From contig NZ_BDAG01000002.1 of the NCBI RefSeq assembly GCF_002091715.1, forward strand, positions 124,001-188,000: 64,000 nt of DNA, written 5' to 3'. How positions within the stretch are numbered: the stretch's first letter is position 1; each line of letters starts with the position of its first letter. This document shows positions 17,383 through 26,279 of this stretch, piece after piece. A model generated the notes under the pieces. The model made no database searches, was not told the origin of the DNA, and saw nothing but the letters and a program-made list of their open reading frames with translations. The DNA is from Pseudomonas migulae NBRC 103157 (lineage in GTDB: Bacteria; Pseudomonadota; Gammaproteobacteria; Pseudomonadales; Pseudomonadaceae). Made by a program: the position numbers and the translations under genes.

Positions 17383-18831
17383 TTACAGATGCTTGAGCAT
17401 CCAGCCGAGAATTTTGCGTACCCGGGGTTTGTACGGCGGGAAGAACAACCTGGCCGTCAGCACCTGGGTTTTGACAATGGCGCGTTCATGGGAAAAGGCG
17501 CGAATCCCCCACTCACCGTGGTAGCTGCCAATGCCGGAGTTGTTCACCCCGCCAAAGGGCAGGTTGTGATGGAGGAAATGCGCGGCGATATGATTGACGC
17601 AAGTGCCGCCGGCACTGGTACGGGCGATGATGCTGTCGGTGTTGGCGCTGTCATTACTCCAGATATACAGGGCCAAGGGTTTAGGTGCGGCATTGATGCG
17701 CCCGATTACCTCATCGACGGTTTCAAAGCTGATGATCGGCAACAGCGGTCCAAAGATCTCCTCGTGCATGATCCGCGCATCATCGGGGATATTATCCAGC
17801 AGGGTCGGCGAGACGAAGTGTGCGTCGATATCCACCGCGCCGCCATAAATCACCCGCGCACCGCGTTCCTTGGCATCGTCAATCAGACTGGCCACCCGCT
17901 GGCTGTGACGTGCATTGATGACGCGTGACAGTTCGGCGCCCTTGGCGGCCATACCCTCGCCGTACCACTCGGTCAGGTACGCACTGACGCGCTGGACGAA
18001 TGGGTCCTTGACGCTGCTGTGCACATAGATATGGTCAGGGGCGATGCAGGTTTGCCCGGCATTGATGAACTTGCCCCAGGCAATGGTTTTTGCCGCCAGT
18101 TCGATATTGGCACTACGGTCGACGACCACCGGCGACTTGCCTCCCAGTTCCAGGGTAACGCTGGTGAGATGCTTGGCAGCGGCCGTCATTACTACCTTGC
18201 CAATCGATGGCGCGCCGGTGAAGAAGCAGTGGTCGAAGGGCAGCTCTAACAACGCTTGCGCCACCGTGGCATCCCCTTCGAATACCGCCACCTCGGTTTC
18301 ATCGAATACCTGACGAATGATCTTCACCAGCACAGCGGACAAGTTCGGGGCGATTTCCGAGGTTTTGATCATCACCGTATTGCCGCTGGCGATAGCCGGA
18401 ATGAGCGGGCCGAGGGTCAGGGTCACCGGATAGTTCCAGGGCGCAATGATCAGGCAGCGTCCGCGTGGCTCATAACGCACCCAGGCACGGGTGCCGAGCA
18501 TCATCATTGACGGCCGTACACGGCGCGGTTTCAGCCATTTGTGCAGGCGCTTGCAGTAGTCGGAAATATCCATGATCACCGGCATCAGCTCGGTAAAATC
18601 CACTTCCACTGCCGGCCGTTTGAAATCCTTGGCCGCCGCCTCTACCACTGCATCGCGATGCTCCATAAGCACCGCGCGCAAGCTTTTCAATTTGGCGACT
18701 CGTTGCTCGATACTGGAGCTGCGCAGGGTTAACGCAGTGTGCTGCTGCGCGGCAAAAACCCGCTGGATATCCGCCGCCAACTGCGGCGTCAGGGACGCTG
18801 GAGGGAAGATCGGTAGCTGAGCGACAGACAT
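17383..18831 (-). CDS. Aldehyde dehydrogenase, coniferyl-aldehyde type
   Basis: 482 residues. EPRGRCLIIAPWNYP near residues 121-135, the glutamate in ELGGK (Glu228) and the nucleophile Cys262 (NAGQTCIAPDH) identify a complete NAD(P)-dependent aldehyde dehydrogenase. A C-terminal hydrophobic-basic tail suggests the membrane-associated ALDH3-like branch. Divergent from the acyl-CoA dehydrogenase with a shared box at 18892-18907; in an operon with the acyl-CoA synthetase. Confidence 0.88.
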   Translation of the reverse strand: MSVAQLPIFPPASLTPQLAADIQRVFAAQQHTALTLRSSSIEQRVAKLKSLRAVLMEHRDAVVEAAAKDFKRPAVEVDFTELMPVIMDISDYCKRLHKWLKPRRVRPSMMMLGTRAWVRYEPRGRCLIIAPWNYPVTLTLGPLIPAIASGNTVMIKTSEIAPNLSAVLVKIIRQVFDETEVAVFEGDATVAQALLELPFDHCFFTGAPSIGKVVMTAAAKHLTSVTLELGGKSPVVVDRSANIELAAKTIAWGKFINAGQTCIAPDHIYVHSSVKDPFVQRVSAYLTEWYGEGMAAKGAELSRVINARHSQRVASLIDDAKERGARVIYGGAVDIDAHFVSPTLLDNIPDDARIMHEEIFGPLLPIISFETVDEVIGRINAAPKPLALYIWSNDSANTDSIIARTSAGGTCVNHIAAHFLHHNLPFGGVNNSGIGSYHGEWGIRAFSHERAIVKTQVLTARLFFPPYKPRVRKILGWMLKHL

Positions 18832-18863
18832 AGGTAGTTCTCTGCAGGGACTGACTGGAGCTC

Positions 18864-18935
18864 ATCATCACCAACCTGTCGATGATGGAAATCGTCGTAA
18901 ACGACGACACTGAAGAATCCTCCCCTGCCTAGCAT
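18864..18935. promoter_or_regulatory. Box with two divergent -10 elements
   Basis: The perfect dyad TCGTCG-TAAA-CGACGA lies at 18892-18907. Plus: TAGCAT (18930-18935) after 22 bases. Minus: GATGAT (18869-18864) after 22 bases. It drives the acyl-CoA dehydrogenase and the aldehyde dehydrogenase operon in opposite directions. Confidence 0.75.
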
Positions 18936-18960
18936 GAAGGCATCAGCCCAAACGCAACGC

Positions 18961-20124
18961 ATGGATATTCCTATGATCGACAGTTACCAACCACGCTGGA
19001 TGAATGAAGAGCTGCTGGCGTTGCAAGACCTGGCCCGGCGTTTTACCGCAGAAGAGGTCACGCCCCATCAGGAGCGCTGGTACGAGCAAGGCGCCACTGA
19101 CCGTGAAGTATGGCTAAAAGCCGGTGCGGCGGGCATCTTGCTGCCGGACATTGGCAGCGAATATGGCGGTTCTGACGGCACCTTTGCCCATGAAGCGGTG
19201 CTGGCCCAGGAACTGTGCCTGGCCGGCGACTCCAGTTGGCGCTGCGGGAAACAGATCCACGTGATCGCTGCCCATTACATCGAGCGCTACGGCACTGAAG
19301 ATCAGAAACACAAATACCTGCCCGGCCTGGCCAGCGGCGAACTGATCGCCGGCATGGGCATGACTGAACCCAATGGTGGCACCGACCTGCAAAACATGCG
19401 TACCCGCGCCATCAAGCAGGGCGACCACTACCTTATCAATGGCGCAAAAACCTTCATCACCAACGGTTCTACTGCCGACATCCTGGTGCTGGCGGTGAAA
19501 ACCGATCCCAAGGAAAAAGCCAAAGGCGTGTCGTTGTTCATTTTCGAAACAAACAACCCCGGTTTTCGCGTTGGCAAACGCCTGAAGAAAATCGGCCTGC
19601 ATGGCTCCGACACCTGCGAGCTGTTTTTCGAAGACTGCCTGGTGCCGGAAACCACCCTGCTCGGCGGTATCGAGGGCCGTGGGTTTTACCAGATGATGCA
19701 AGACCTCACCTACGAGCGCACTCTCACCGGAGTGAACTGCGCCGCAGTGATGGAGCACGCCTTTCGCGTCACCCGCGACTACGCACGCGACCGCACCATG
19801 TTCGACAAGCGCTTGATCGACCTGCAAACCGCACGCTTTGAACTGGCAGAAGTAAAAACCGCAGCCACCATCGCCCGGATATTTTCCGACTTTGCCGTGG
19901 AGCGCTACCTGGACGGCACCATCACCGCCGAGATCGCCTCGATGAGCAAATGGTGGATCAGCGAACAACAATGCGAAATTGTGAGTCGATGCCTCCAATT
20001 GTTCGGCGGCCATGGCTACATGCTCGAGTACCCGATTGCACGCATGTATGTCGACGCACGGATTGAACCGATATATGCCGGTTCCAACGAGATTCTCAAA
20101 GAGATCATTGGACGGGCGTTGTAA
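18961..20124 (+). CDS. Acyl-CoA dehydrogenase, IVD/LCAD-like
   Basis: 387 residues if started at 18961. An upstream in-frame ATG at 18934 overlaps the predicted -10 (18930-18935), so it would not be in the mRNA; 18961 or 18973 are the likelier starts, though neither has a strong Shine-Dalgarno. FAD-binding stretches MGMTEPNGGTD and TFITNGST are present. The usual MCAD-type base near the C-terminus is replaced (IYAGSNEI), while TYERTL has a glutamate at the isovaleryl/long-chain type position, so the base is probably there. Oxidises an acyl-CoA to the 2-enoyl-CoA. Confidence 0.87.
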   Translation: MDIPMIDSYQPRWMNEELLALQDLARRFTAEEVTPHQERWYEQGATDREVWLKAGAAGILLPDIGSEYGGSDGTFAHEAVLAQELCLAGDSSWRCGKQIHVIAAHYIERYGTEDQKHKYLPGLASGELIAGMGMTEPNGGTDLQNMRTRAIKQGDHYLINGAKTFITNGSTADILVLAVKTDPKEKAKGVSLFIFETNNPGFRVGKRLKKIGLHGSDTCELFFEDCLVPETTLLGGIEGRGFYQMMQDLTYERTLTGVNCAAVMEHAFRVTRDYARDRTMFDKRLIDLQTARFELAEVKTAATIARIFSDFAVERYLDGTITAEIASMSKWWISEQQCEIVSRCLQLFGGHGYMLEYPIARMYVDARIEPIYAGSNEILKEIIGRAL

Positions 20125-20150
20125 GTACCCCTCCCGACTCCGTACCCAAG

Positions 20151-20186
20151 AGCAAGAACGCGAGGTTTGCGCCTCGAGTTCTTGCT
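20151..20186. terminator. Hairpin between convergent genes
   Basis: AGCAAGAAC and GTTCTTGCT pair over 9 bp, with a further CGAGG/CCTCG stem inside. No strong T-tract follows, but the location between the convergent acyl-CoA dehydrogenase and RND genes suggests termination. Confidence 0.55.
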
Positions 20187-20220
20187 GTGCATTTCGCTTT
20201 ATGTGGCGCGAGCTTTTGCT

Positions 20221-23200
20221 TTAAAGAGCTTGCGGCAAAGCCTCAACCCGCCCGACCCTCATCCACGTTGCATATAGCGCGGGAACCAATAGCAACGTAA
20301 TCACTGTCCCTACCGCCACTCCACCAATCAACACATACGCCAGTGGGCCCCAGTAGGTGTCGTGGGTCAGCGGAATAAACGCCAACACCGCCGCCAACGC
20401 AGTCAGAATCACCGGCCTGGCGCGCTGCACTGCGGCCTCGACAATCCCCTCATTCGCTGCCATCCCTGCCTCCAGATTGTCGCTGACTTGCTGAGCCAGA
20501 ATCAGCGTGTTGCGCATGATGATTCCAGCCAATCCGGTCAGGCCCAGCAGCGCGACAAAACCAAATGGCTGATGGAACACCAGCAATGCCAGTACCGCAC
20601 CAATCAGCCCCAAAGGTGCCGTGGCCACCACCATGAGTGTGCCGCTGAAGGAGCGCATCTGCAGCATGATGAACAACAGCATGGTGAGCACCATCAGCGG
20701 CTGCAGCTTTTCAATCGAACTGTTGGCGCGTCCCGAAGCTTCCAGGTTACCGGCATTGAGCATCTGATAGCCCGCCGGCAATTGTTCGCGAATGGCGGCC
20801 AATTCGGCCCACAGCTGGCTACTGACATCCGCAGGTTGCGCGCCAGCCGCGACGTCGCCCTGCACCACCAACTCACGCTGACGTTTGTAGCGTTTAATCA
20901 GCGGGTCTTCAAAACGGATTTCCAACTGGCCAAGCTGGCTTAGCGGCAGCTTGCGCTGCTCGGGGGTGGTAATTTCCAAGGCGTGCAGACTGTCGATATC
21001 GAGGTGATCCAGACTGCGCTGCATGCGCGCCACCACATCGATGGTCCGGATATCCTGGCGTGCACGGGTCACCACCACGCCGTCGAGCTGGAACTGCAAT
21101 TGCCGCGACACATCCTGCGGGGTCAAACCCAACAGTCGCAAACGCTCGGTGTCCATGGCCAGGTGCAGCAGCGGCACCCGTTCATCCCAATCCAGATGCG
21201 CGTCGCGAACCTGCGAGTTGGCGGCCATGACTTCGCGCACTTGATGGGCGATGGCACGCAGTTTAATCGGGTCGGGGCCAATCAGGCGAAGCTCCACCGG
21301 CCAGGTCACCGGCGGGCCGTAAGCGAGTTCGACCACGCGGATACGTGCTTCGGCAAACTCTCCATTGGCCACCGCCTGCTGAATTTTCGCGATCACCCTG
21401 TCACGACTAGCGGCGTCATGGGTCAACGCCACCACCTTGGCAAACGACGGGTTGGGCATTTCCGGGTTGGCGGAAATGAAGAAACGCGGAGCTCCGGCCC
21501 CCACATAGCTGGCGTAGCTTTTTACCTCGGCCTGCGGTGACAACAGTGCTTCCATTTTACGAACGACCGCGTCGGTGGCGAGCACACTGCTACCGGCTGG
21601 CATAAATACGCTGATCAGCACTTCCGGGCGATCAGAGCTGGGGAAGAATTGCTTCTGCACCAGAAACACCATGGCCACCACCGCCGCCAACAGCAGCCCC
21701 AAGGTTACCGACACCACACTTTTGCGATAGTCCACGCAGGCTTGCACCACCTGGCGCAATAGCCGATAGAAAGGTCTCTGATAGCTGGCCTGGTGCTCGC
21801 GACCCGTAACATCCGGCAGCAGCTTGACTCCCAGATAGGGCACAAAAGTAACCGCCACCAACCAGGATGCTGTCAACGCCACCAGTAGCACCCAAAACAG
21901 GTTACCGGCGTACTCGCCTACCGAGGAATGGGCAAAACCAATCGGCAGGAAGCCCGCTACCGTGATCAATGTGCCGAACAGCATCGGCGCCGCCGTGGCG
22001 GTCCAGGCATAGGCGGCAGCATGGGCACGCTCATAGCCAGCGTGCATTTTCACCAGCATCATTTCCACGGCGATAATCGCGTCATCCACCAGCAGACCGA
22101 GGGCGATGATCAAGGCTCCCAGGGTGATGCGGTCAAGGTTGATGCCCATCGCCTGCATCGTCACAAACGTGATACCCAGGGTCAGCGGTACGGCGATGCC
22201 CACTACCAGCCCGGCACGCCAACCAATTGCCAGCACGCTGACTGCCACGACCACAATCAATGCAATCAAAAACTTGACCTGAAACAGGCTGACCGCTGCG
22301 GCAATCACATCGGCCTGGTTGACCAGGCTTTCCAGCTCCATACCTAGCGGCAAGGCTTCGCGTTCACGATCGAGAAAACCGGACAGACGCGCGCCCAGTG
22401 CCAGACCGTTCATGCCGCTTTCCATCACCACTCCGAGTAGAAGGGCATCCTCGCCGCGTGAGCGCACCAGATAGCTGGGTGGGTCTTCATACCCACGGCC
22501 AATACGGGCGACATCCGATAGCTTCAACAGTCGGCTACCAACCCTGAGCGGTACCGCAGCCAGAGCCTCAAGATCGGCCAGATCGGTGTCCAGACGCAGG
22601 TAAACGCGCGGCCCGCTGGTTTCCAGTTGGCCAGCCGGCAACAGGCGGTTGTTGGCATCGATGGCGGCAAAAATAGCCTCTGCCGACAGGCCGAGGTTAT
22701 TCAGCCGTGCGGTGTCGAACTCCACATATACCCGCTCGCTGCGCTCGCCTAACAACTGTGCTTTGCGTACGCCGGGCACTTTGTTCAAGCGGTCGCGGAT
22801 CTGCTCAGCTTCACGGGTCAGCTCCCGCAATGGCATGCCCTTGGCGGTCAGGGCCATCAGGCTGAAATAGACGTCGCCGAAGTCATCGTTGACCAGCGGT
22901 CCGACTACGCCTGGCGGCAGGCTGGCGGCCTCCTCGGCCATGGCTTTGCGCACTTGGTATTGCAGGTCGAGTACTTGCTCCTTGGTGGTGTAGTCCTCGA
23001 ACTCTACCTGGATGGTGGCTTGGCCCTGAGCCACGGCACTGTCGATGCGATACAGGTGTTCAACCTCCTGAATGCGCTTTTCCAGGCGATCAACTACCTG
23101 AGCCTGTAACTCCTGCGGGGAGGCACCCGGCCATTTCACGCTGACGATCATGGCGCGAATAGTAAACGCCGGGTCTTCGGCACGCCCCAACTGGGTGAAG

Positions 23201-23292
23201 GCGTAGATCCCGGCTACCGTCGCCAGGACCAACAGGAATAAAGTGACTGCGCGCTCGCGAACTGCCAGCGCCGAGATATTCGGAAAGCTCAT
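20221..23292 (-). CDS. RND efflux permease, HAE1/AcrB-like
   Basis: 1023 residues with the usual 12-segment RND layout: TM1 at about 12-32, a large periplasmic loop, six segments, a second loop and five segments. The proton-relay aspartates are in LLVDDAIIAVEMM near residue 400, and FPSSDRPEVLISVFMPAG opens the second porter domain. Length fits the short AcrB-like branch. The start overlaps the adaptor gene by 4 bp (ATGA). It probably expels a toxic substrate or intermediates. No outer-membrane channel gene is adjacent, so it likely uses one encoded elsewhere. Confidence 0.9.
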   Translation of the reverse strand: MSFPNISALAVRERAVTLFLLVLATVAGIYAFTQLGRAEDPAFTIRAMIVSVKWPGASPQELQAQVVDRLEKRIQEVEHLYRIDSAVAQGQATIQVEFEDYTTKEQVLDLQYQVRKAMAEEAASLPPGVVGPLVNDDFGDVYFSLMALTAKGMPLRELTREAEQIRDRLNKVPGVRKAQLLGERSERVYVEFDTARLNNLGLSAEAIFAAIDANNRLLPAGQLETSGPRVYLRLDTDLADLEALAAVPLRVGSRLLKLSDVARIGRGYEDPPSYLVRSRGEDALLLGVVMESGMNGLALGARLSGFLDREREALPLGMELESLVNQADVIAAAVSLFQVKFLIALIVVVAVSVLAIGWRAGLVVGIAVPLTLGITFVTMQAMGINLDRITLGALIIALGLLVDDAIIAVEMMLVKMHAGYERAHAAAYAWTATAAPMLFGTLITVAGFLPIGFAHSSVGEYAGNLFWVLLVALTASWLVAVTFVPYLGVKLLPDVTGREHQASYQRPFYRLLRQVVQACVDYRKSVVSVTLGLLLAAVVAMVFLVQKQFFPSSDRPEVLISVFMPAGSSVLATDAVVRKMEALLSPQAEVKSYASYVGAGAPRFFISANPEMPNPSFAKVVALTHDAASRDRVIAKIQQAVANGEFAEARIRVVELAYGPPVTWPVELRLIGPDPIKLRAIAHQVREVMAANSQVRDAHLDWDERVPLLHLAMDTERLRLLGLTPQDVSRQLQFQLDGVVVTRARQDIRTIDVVARMQRSLDHLDIDSLHALEITTPEQRKLPLSQLGQLEIRFEDPLIKRYKRQRELVVQGDVAAGAQPADVSSQLWAELAAIREQLPAGYQMLNAGNLEASGRANSSIEKLQPLMVLTMLLFIMLQMRSFSGTLMVVATAPLGLIGAVLALLVFHQPFGFVALLGLTGLAGIIMRNTLILAQQVSDNLEAGMAANEGIVEAAVQRARPVILTALAAVLAFIPLTHDTYWGPLAYVLIGGVAVGTVITLLLVPALYATWMRVGRVEALPQAL

Positions 23293-24356
23293 GGATTCAG
23301 CTCGCGCACGCGCATCCGCTCTGCCAGCAGATGGGTACCCACGGAGACAATATGGTCGCCAGGATTCAATGGTCCGCTTATCTGCGCCTTCTCGCTGTCC
23401 AGTGTCAGCACCGTGACCGCCACAGCGCTGACGAGTCCCTCATGCAACCGCCACACACAGGGCCCACTACCACGCTCATTGAGCGCTGCCAGCGGCACGC
23501 TGAAGGTCCGACCCGTAATAGCCGAGATGGAAAAACGGGTGCGCACCACACTGCCAAGCAACAACGTATCGGCAGTGCTCGGCAGACTGTAGCGTACGCG
23601 CAACGTACGCCCTATGGATTCCAACGCCCCGGCCTGCTCGCGCCGGGTTATGATTGAAGCGCCTTGAGCCAGCAGCAATTCGCCCTGTGCGGGGGGCTTT
23701 ATCTGCTCGGGAAAACTTACTTCCACATCCCGTGCCCCTGCCTGAGCCAGAACCGCTACGGTCTGCCCGACGCCCAAAACCTGACCGACTTCCGCTGCCA
23801 CTTCCATCAGCACGCCATTGGCAGGCGCGCGCAACTCGCCATAATTGAGGGCGTTACGCATCTGGCCCAGGTGCGCAAGCGCCACATCGCGACGGGTTTG
23901 TGCTTCACGCACCGACAGCCGCGAATTTTCCAGCGCCTGGGTGCTGATAAAATTGCGCGACTGTAGCTGCTGGTGACGCTGCAGATCATTGATGGCACTG
24001 GCCAATGCCAAATCGGCAGCCTGCAATGTCGCCGTGGCCATCTTCACGCTCTGTTGCAGATCGCGTTTGTCCAGTTCAAACAGCAGCTCACCGGCCAGTA
24101 CTTGCTGACCGGCATCTACCTTGCGCGCGATAATGCGGCCGCCCACCTGAAAGGACAGCGGCACTTCCACCTGCGCCCGCACCACGCCAGACAAACCCAA
24201 AACACTGACATTGCTGAGTTCGACACGGGCGGTTTTAACCCAAGGGGGCAAGATGACAGGCACGCCCCCTGCGTAGTCAGCCTGGGTATCATCGCAACCG
24301 CTGAGCAGCAGCCCCAGCGACAGCACCGCAAGCATGTTTGCCGAGGTCCTGGCCAT
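23289..24356 (-). CDS. RND periplasmic adaptor, lipoprotein
   Basis: 355 residues from the ATG at 24356; this start exposes a lipoprotein signal peptide (LAVLSLGLLLSGCDD) with the lipidated Cys at about residue 20. The body has the biotinyl-lipoyl-like hairpin (GGRIIARKVDAGQQVLAGELLFELD), a coiled-coil and the second lipoyl half (LRAPANGVLMEVAAEVGQVL), typical of HlyD/AcrA adaptors. Cotranscribed with the permease. No TCGTCG box precedes it and a terminator cuts it off from the ferredoxin genes, so it is regulated separately. Confidence 0.88.
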   Translation of the reverse strand: MARTSANMLAVLSLGLLLSGCDDTQADYAGGVPVILPPWVKTARVELSNVSVLGLSGVVRAQVEVPLSFQVGGRIIARKVDAGQQVLAGELLFELDKRDLQQSVKMATATLQAADLALASAINDLQRHQQLQSRNFISTQALENSRLSVREAQTRRDVALAHLGQMRNALNYGELRAPANGVLMEVAAEVGQVLGVGQTVAVLAQAGARDVEVSFPEQIKPPAQGELLLAQGASIITRREQAGALESIGRTLRVRYSLPSTADTLLLGSVVRTRFSISAITGRTFSVPLAALNERGSGPCVWRLHEGLVSAVAVTVLTLDSEKAQISGPLNPGDHIVSVGTHLLAERMRVRELNP

Positions 24357-24414
24357 CTTTTTGAAACTCCCTGACTCACTGGCGGTGCCGGACTGAAATG
24401 CCTGCTCGGCCACA

Positions 24415-24451
24415 TAAAAAAACGACCGTCGAGAGGGCATCTCGACGACCG
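24415..24451 (-). terminator. Terminator after the ferredoxin gene
   Basis: The perfect 8-bp repeat CGTCGAGA/TCTCGACG (24427-24447) is followed on the minus strand by GTCGTTTTTTT. It ends the reductase-ferredoxin transcript before the RND adaptor gene. Confidence 0.65.
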
Positions 24452-24503
24452 TGAAGTCCCTGACCGACACTAGGCCCGCCATGGGTTGCGGAGCTCTTTT
24501 TGC

Positions 24504-24824
24504 TTAGCCCTGGCTAAGCGGAATTCTCAGTACCAGGCCATCCAGTTCCTCATACATTTTCACTTGGCAGCACAGGCGACTGTGCTCGTTGGGCTCCTGG
24601 GCGCCTTCGAGCATGAAGGCTTCATCACTGCTCCTGGCCGGCAAACGCGCCTGCCACTCGGGGTCGACATACACATGGCAGGTGGCGCAACTACAGGCGC
24701 CGCCACATTCGCCATAAATGCCAGGGACCATATTGTCGACGGCGATTTGCATCAGGGTTCGGCCGGGTTCGGCCTCAACGCAGTGCTCTGCATTAGAGCT
24801 TTCGATAAAAATCACTTTGGCCAT
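24504..24824 (-). CDS. 2Fe-2S ferredoxin, adrenodoxin/putidaredoxin type
   Basis: 106 residues. Cys40, Cys46, Cys49 and Cys86 (C-x5-C-x2-C...C, within GECGGACSCATCHVYV and SRLCCQ) match the spacing of putidaredoxin-class ferredoxins. Such proteins feed electrons to P450s or Rieske oxygenases. It follows the ferredoxin reductase gene by 39 bp. As no P450 is present in the window, the Rieske oxygenase at 39157-40911 is the likely acceptor. Confidence 0.92.
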   Translation of the reverse strand: MAKVIFIESSNAEHCVEAEPGRTLMQIAVDNMVPGIYGECGGACSCATCHVYVDPEWQARLPARSSDEAFMLEGAQEPNEHSRLCCQVKMYEELDGLVLRIPLSQG

Positions 24825-24863
24825 GTTTCAACTTCCTGCTTCTTTGAAAGGCAACCGGCTGCC

Positions 24864-26096
24864 TCAAGCCGCCGGTAGCAACGACTTGAGGCTGATACTC
24901 TCATCCGCCAGTGCCTGGGGATCGACCTGAACGCGCTCGGCCACCATGCGCTTGGCAACCATAAAGTCCTGCGGGCGGTTAACCGCATCCACCGACAGCA
25001 CGATGCCGTTGCGCAGATAAAAGGCGCTGAAAGACTCGCTCGCCAGATCACCTCGAAGTACCAACCGGTCATAACCCTGGGAGAGGCCAACCATCTGTAA
25101 CTTGAGGTCGAACTGATCGGACCAGAACCAGGGCACAGCAACGTGGGGAATATCCTTGCCGCAGATCGAGTGCGCGGCGGTGCGCCCCTGCTCTTGGGCG
25201 CTGGGAACCGACTCGATTCGAATCAACCGGGTCAGGAAGCCGTTGACGTGGTTGGCGCAGTCACCCACAGCAAGAATGTCGGAGTCCCTGGTTCGCGCGA
25301 AGGTGTCAACAACGATGCCGTTATTGACCTCCAGGCCAGCAGAACGCGCCAACTCGTCGTTTGGCACAATGCCAATACCAACGATCACCAGGTCGACCTG
25401 GAGTTCGCTGCCATCGCTGAGTTGTACCGCCTCCACCTGCTGTTCACCGTGGAAGGCCTGCACGCTGATACCGGTACGAACATCCACACCACGGGTCCGG
25501 TGGGCTCGCTCGTAAAAGGCGGAAATTTCCGGCGCGGCCACCCGTGCCAGCACCCGGGGAGCGGCTTCTAGCACCGTCACCTGCAGGCCGTTTTTTATCC
25601 CCACCGAAGCCGCTTCCAGACCGATGTAGCCACCACCAATCACCAGCAGGTGTTTACCCTTGGCAAAGCCGCTTTGCAGCCGATCGATATCGGCCAGGGT
25701 GCGAATGTAATGCACATTAGATTTATCCGCCGCGGGGTCCGGCAATTTACGTGGACGGCCACCCGTGGCCAGTACCAGCTTGGTATAAGCCTGAATGCGC
25801 CCATCACTGAGCAGAATGTTTTTCTTTACCCGGTCGATGGCCAGCACCTGGGTGCCAATCCAGCATTCGACTTCCAATTTGTCGTAAGCGGCCGCGCTAC
25901 GGATCAACAACGACTCGCGGCTGGCTTCGCCAGACAGATAGTTTTTCGACAAGGGCGGTCGCCGATACGGCAGCTCTGCCTCATCACCAATCAAAATAAT
26001 GCGCCCGGCGTAAGCGTTCTGGCGCAATGCCGCCACCACTTCCGCCCCGGCATGGCCGGCGCCGACGATAACGGCAATTTCACGTGCTGAAGACAT
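24864..26096 (-). CDS. NAD(P)H-ferredoxin reductase, putidaredoxin-reductase type
   Basis: 410 residues. FAD-binding VGAGHAGAEVV at the N-terminus, NAD(P)-binding VIGGGYIGLEAASVG near residue 150, and the FAD motif DILAVGDCANH near 270-280 define the family. It passes electrons from NAD(P)H to the adjacent ferredoxin. Its promoter has a TCGTCG box, so the redox chain belongs to the same regulon as the oxygenase although the genes are 14 kb apart. Confidence 0.92.
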   Translation of the reverse strand: MSSAREIAVIVGAGHAGAEVVAALRQNAYAGRIILIGDEAELPYRRPPLSKNYLSGEASRESLLIRSAAAYDKLEVECWIGTQVLAIDRVKKNILLSDGRIQAYTKLVLATGGRPRKLPDPAADKSNVHYIRTLADIDRLQSGFAKGKHLLVIGGGYIGLEAASVGIKNGLQVTVLEAAPRVLARVAAPEISAFYERAHRTRGVDVRTGISVQAFHGEQQVEAVQLSDGSELQVDLVIVGIGIVPNDELARSAGLEVNNGIVVDTFARTRDSDILAVGDCANHVNGFLTRLIRIESVPSAQEQGRTAAHSICGKDIPHVAVPWFWSDQFDLKLQMVGLSQGYDRLVLRGDLASESFSAFYLRNGIVLSVDAVNRPQDFMVAKRMVAERVQVDPQALADESISLKSLLPAA

Positions 26097-26141
26097 GCTC
26101 GGTACCCGATGAGATGGCTGTGGGTTTTTTCTCCAGTAGCC

Positions 26142-26185
26142 ATGCTCGCTCGTCGCTGGTGCGGGTACATCGTCGTTTGCGACGA
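26142..26185 (-). promoter_or_regulatory. Palindromic box and -10 for ferredoxin reductase
   Basis: Perfect dyad TCGTCG-TTTG-CGACGA at 26170-26185; GAGCAT (26147-26142) lies 22 bases on along the minus strand. Confidence 0.75.
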
Positions 26186-26279
26186 TCTGGGTAGCTCAGG
26201 ACGCAGGTTGTTTCGCGCCAGCTTGGAAGTCCGCCCTTGAGGTAGATGAGGTGCCAATTCGGACTTCGCCTTGCTCAAC

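Noticed and set aside
24423..24451. TCGTCG-like sequence in the palindrome before the RND adaptor
   Set aside because: The spacing and symmetry differ from the box, and the structure is followed by a long T run on the minus strand, so it is read as a terminator.
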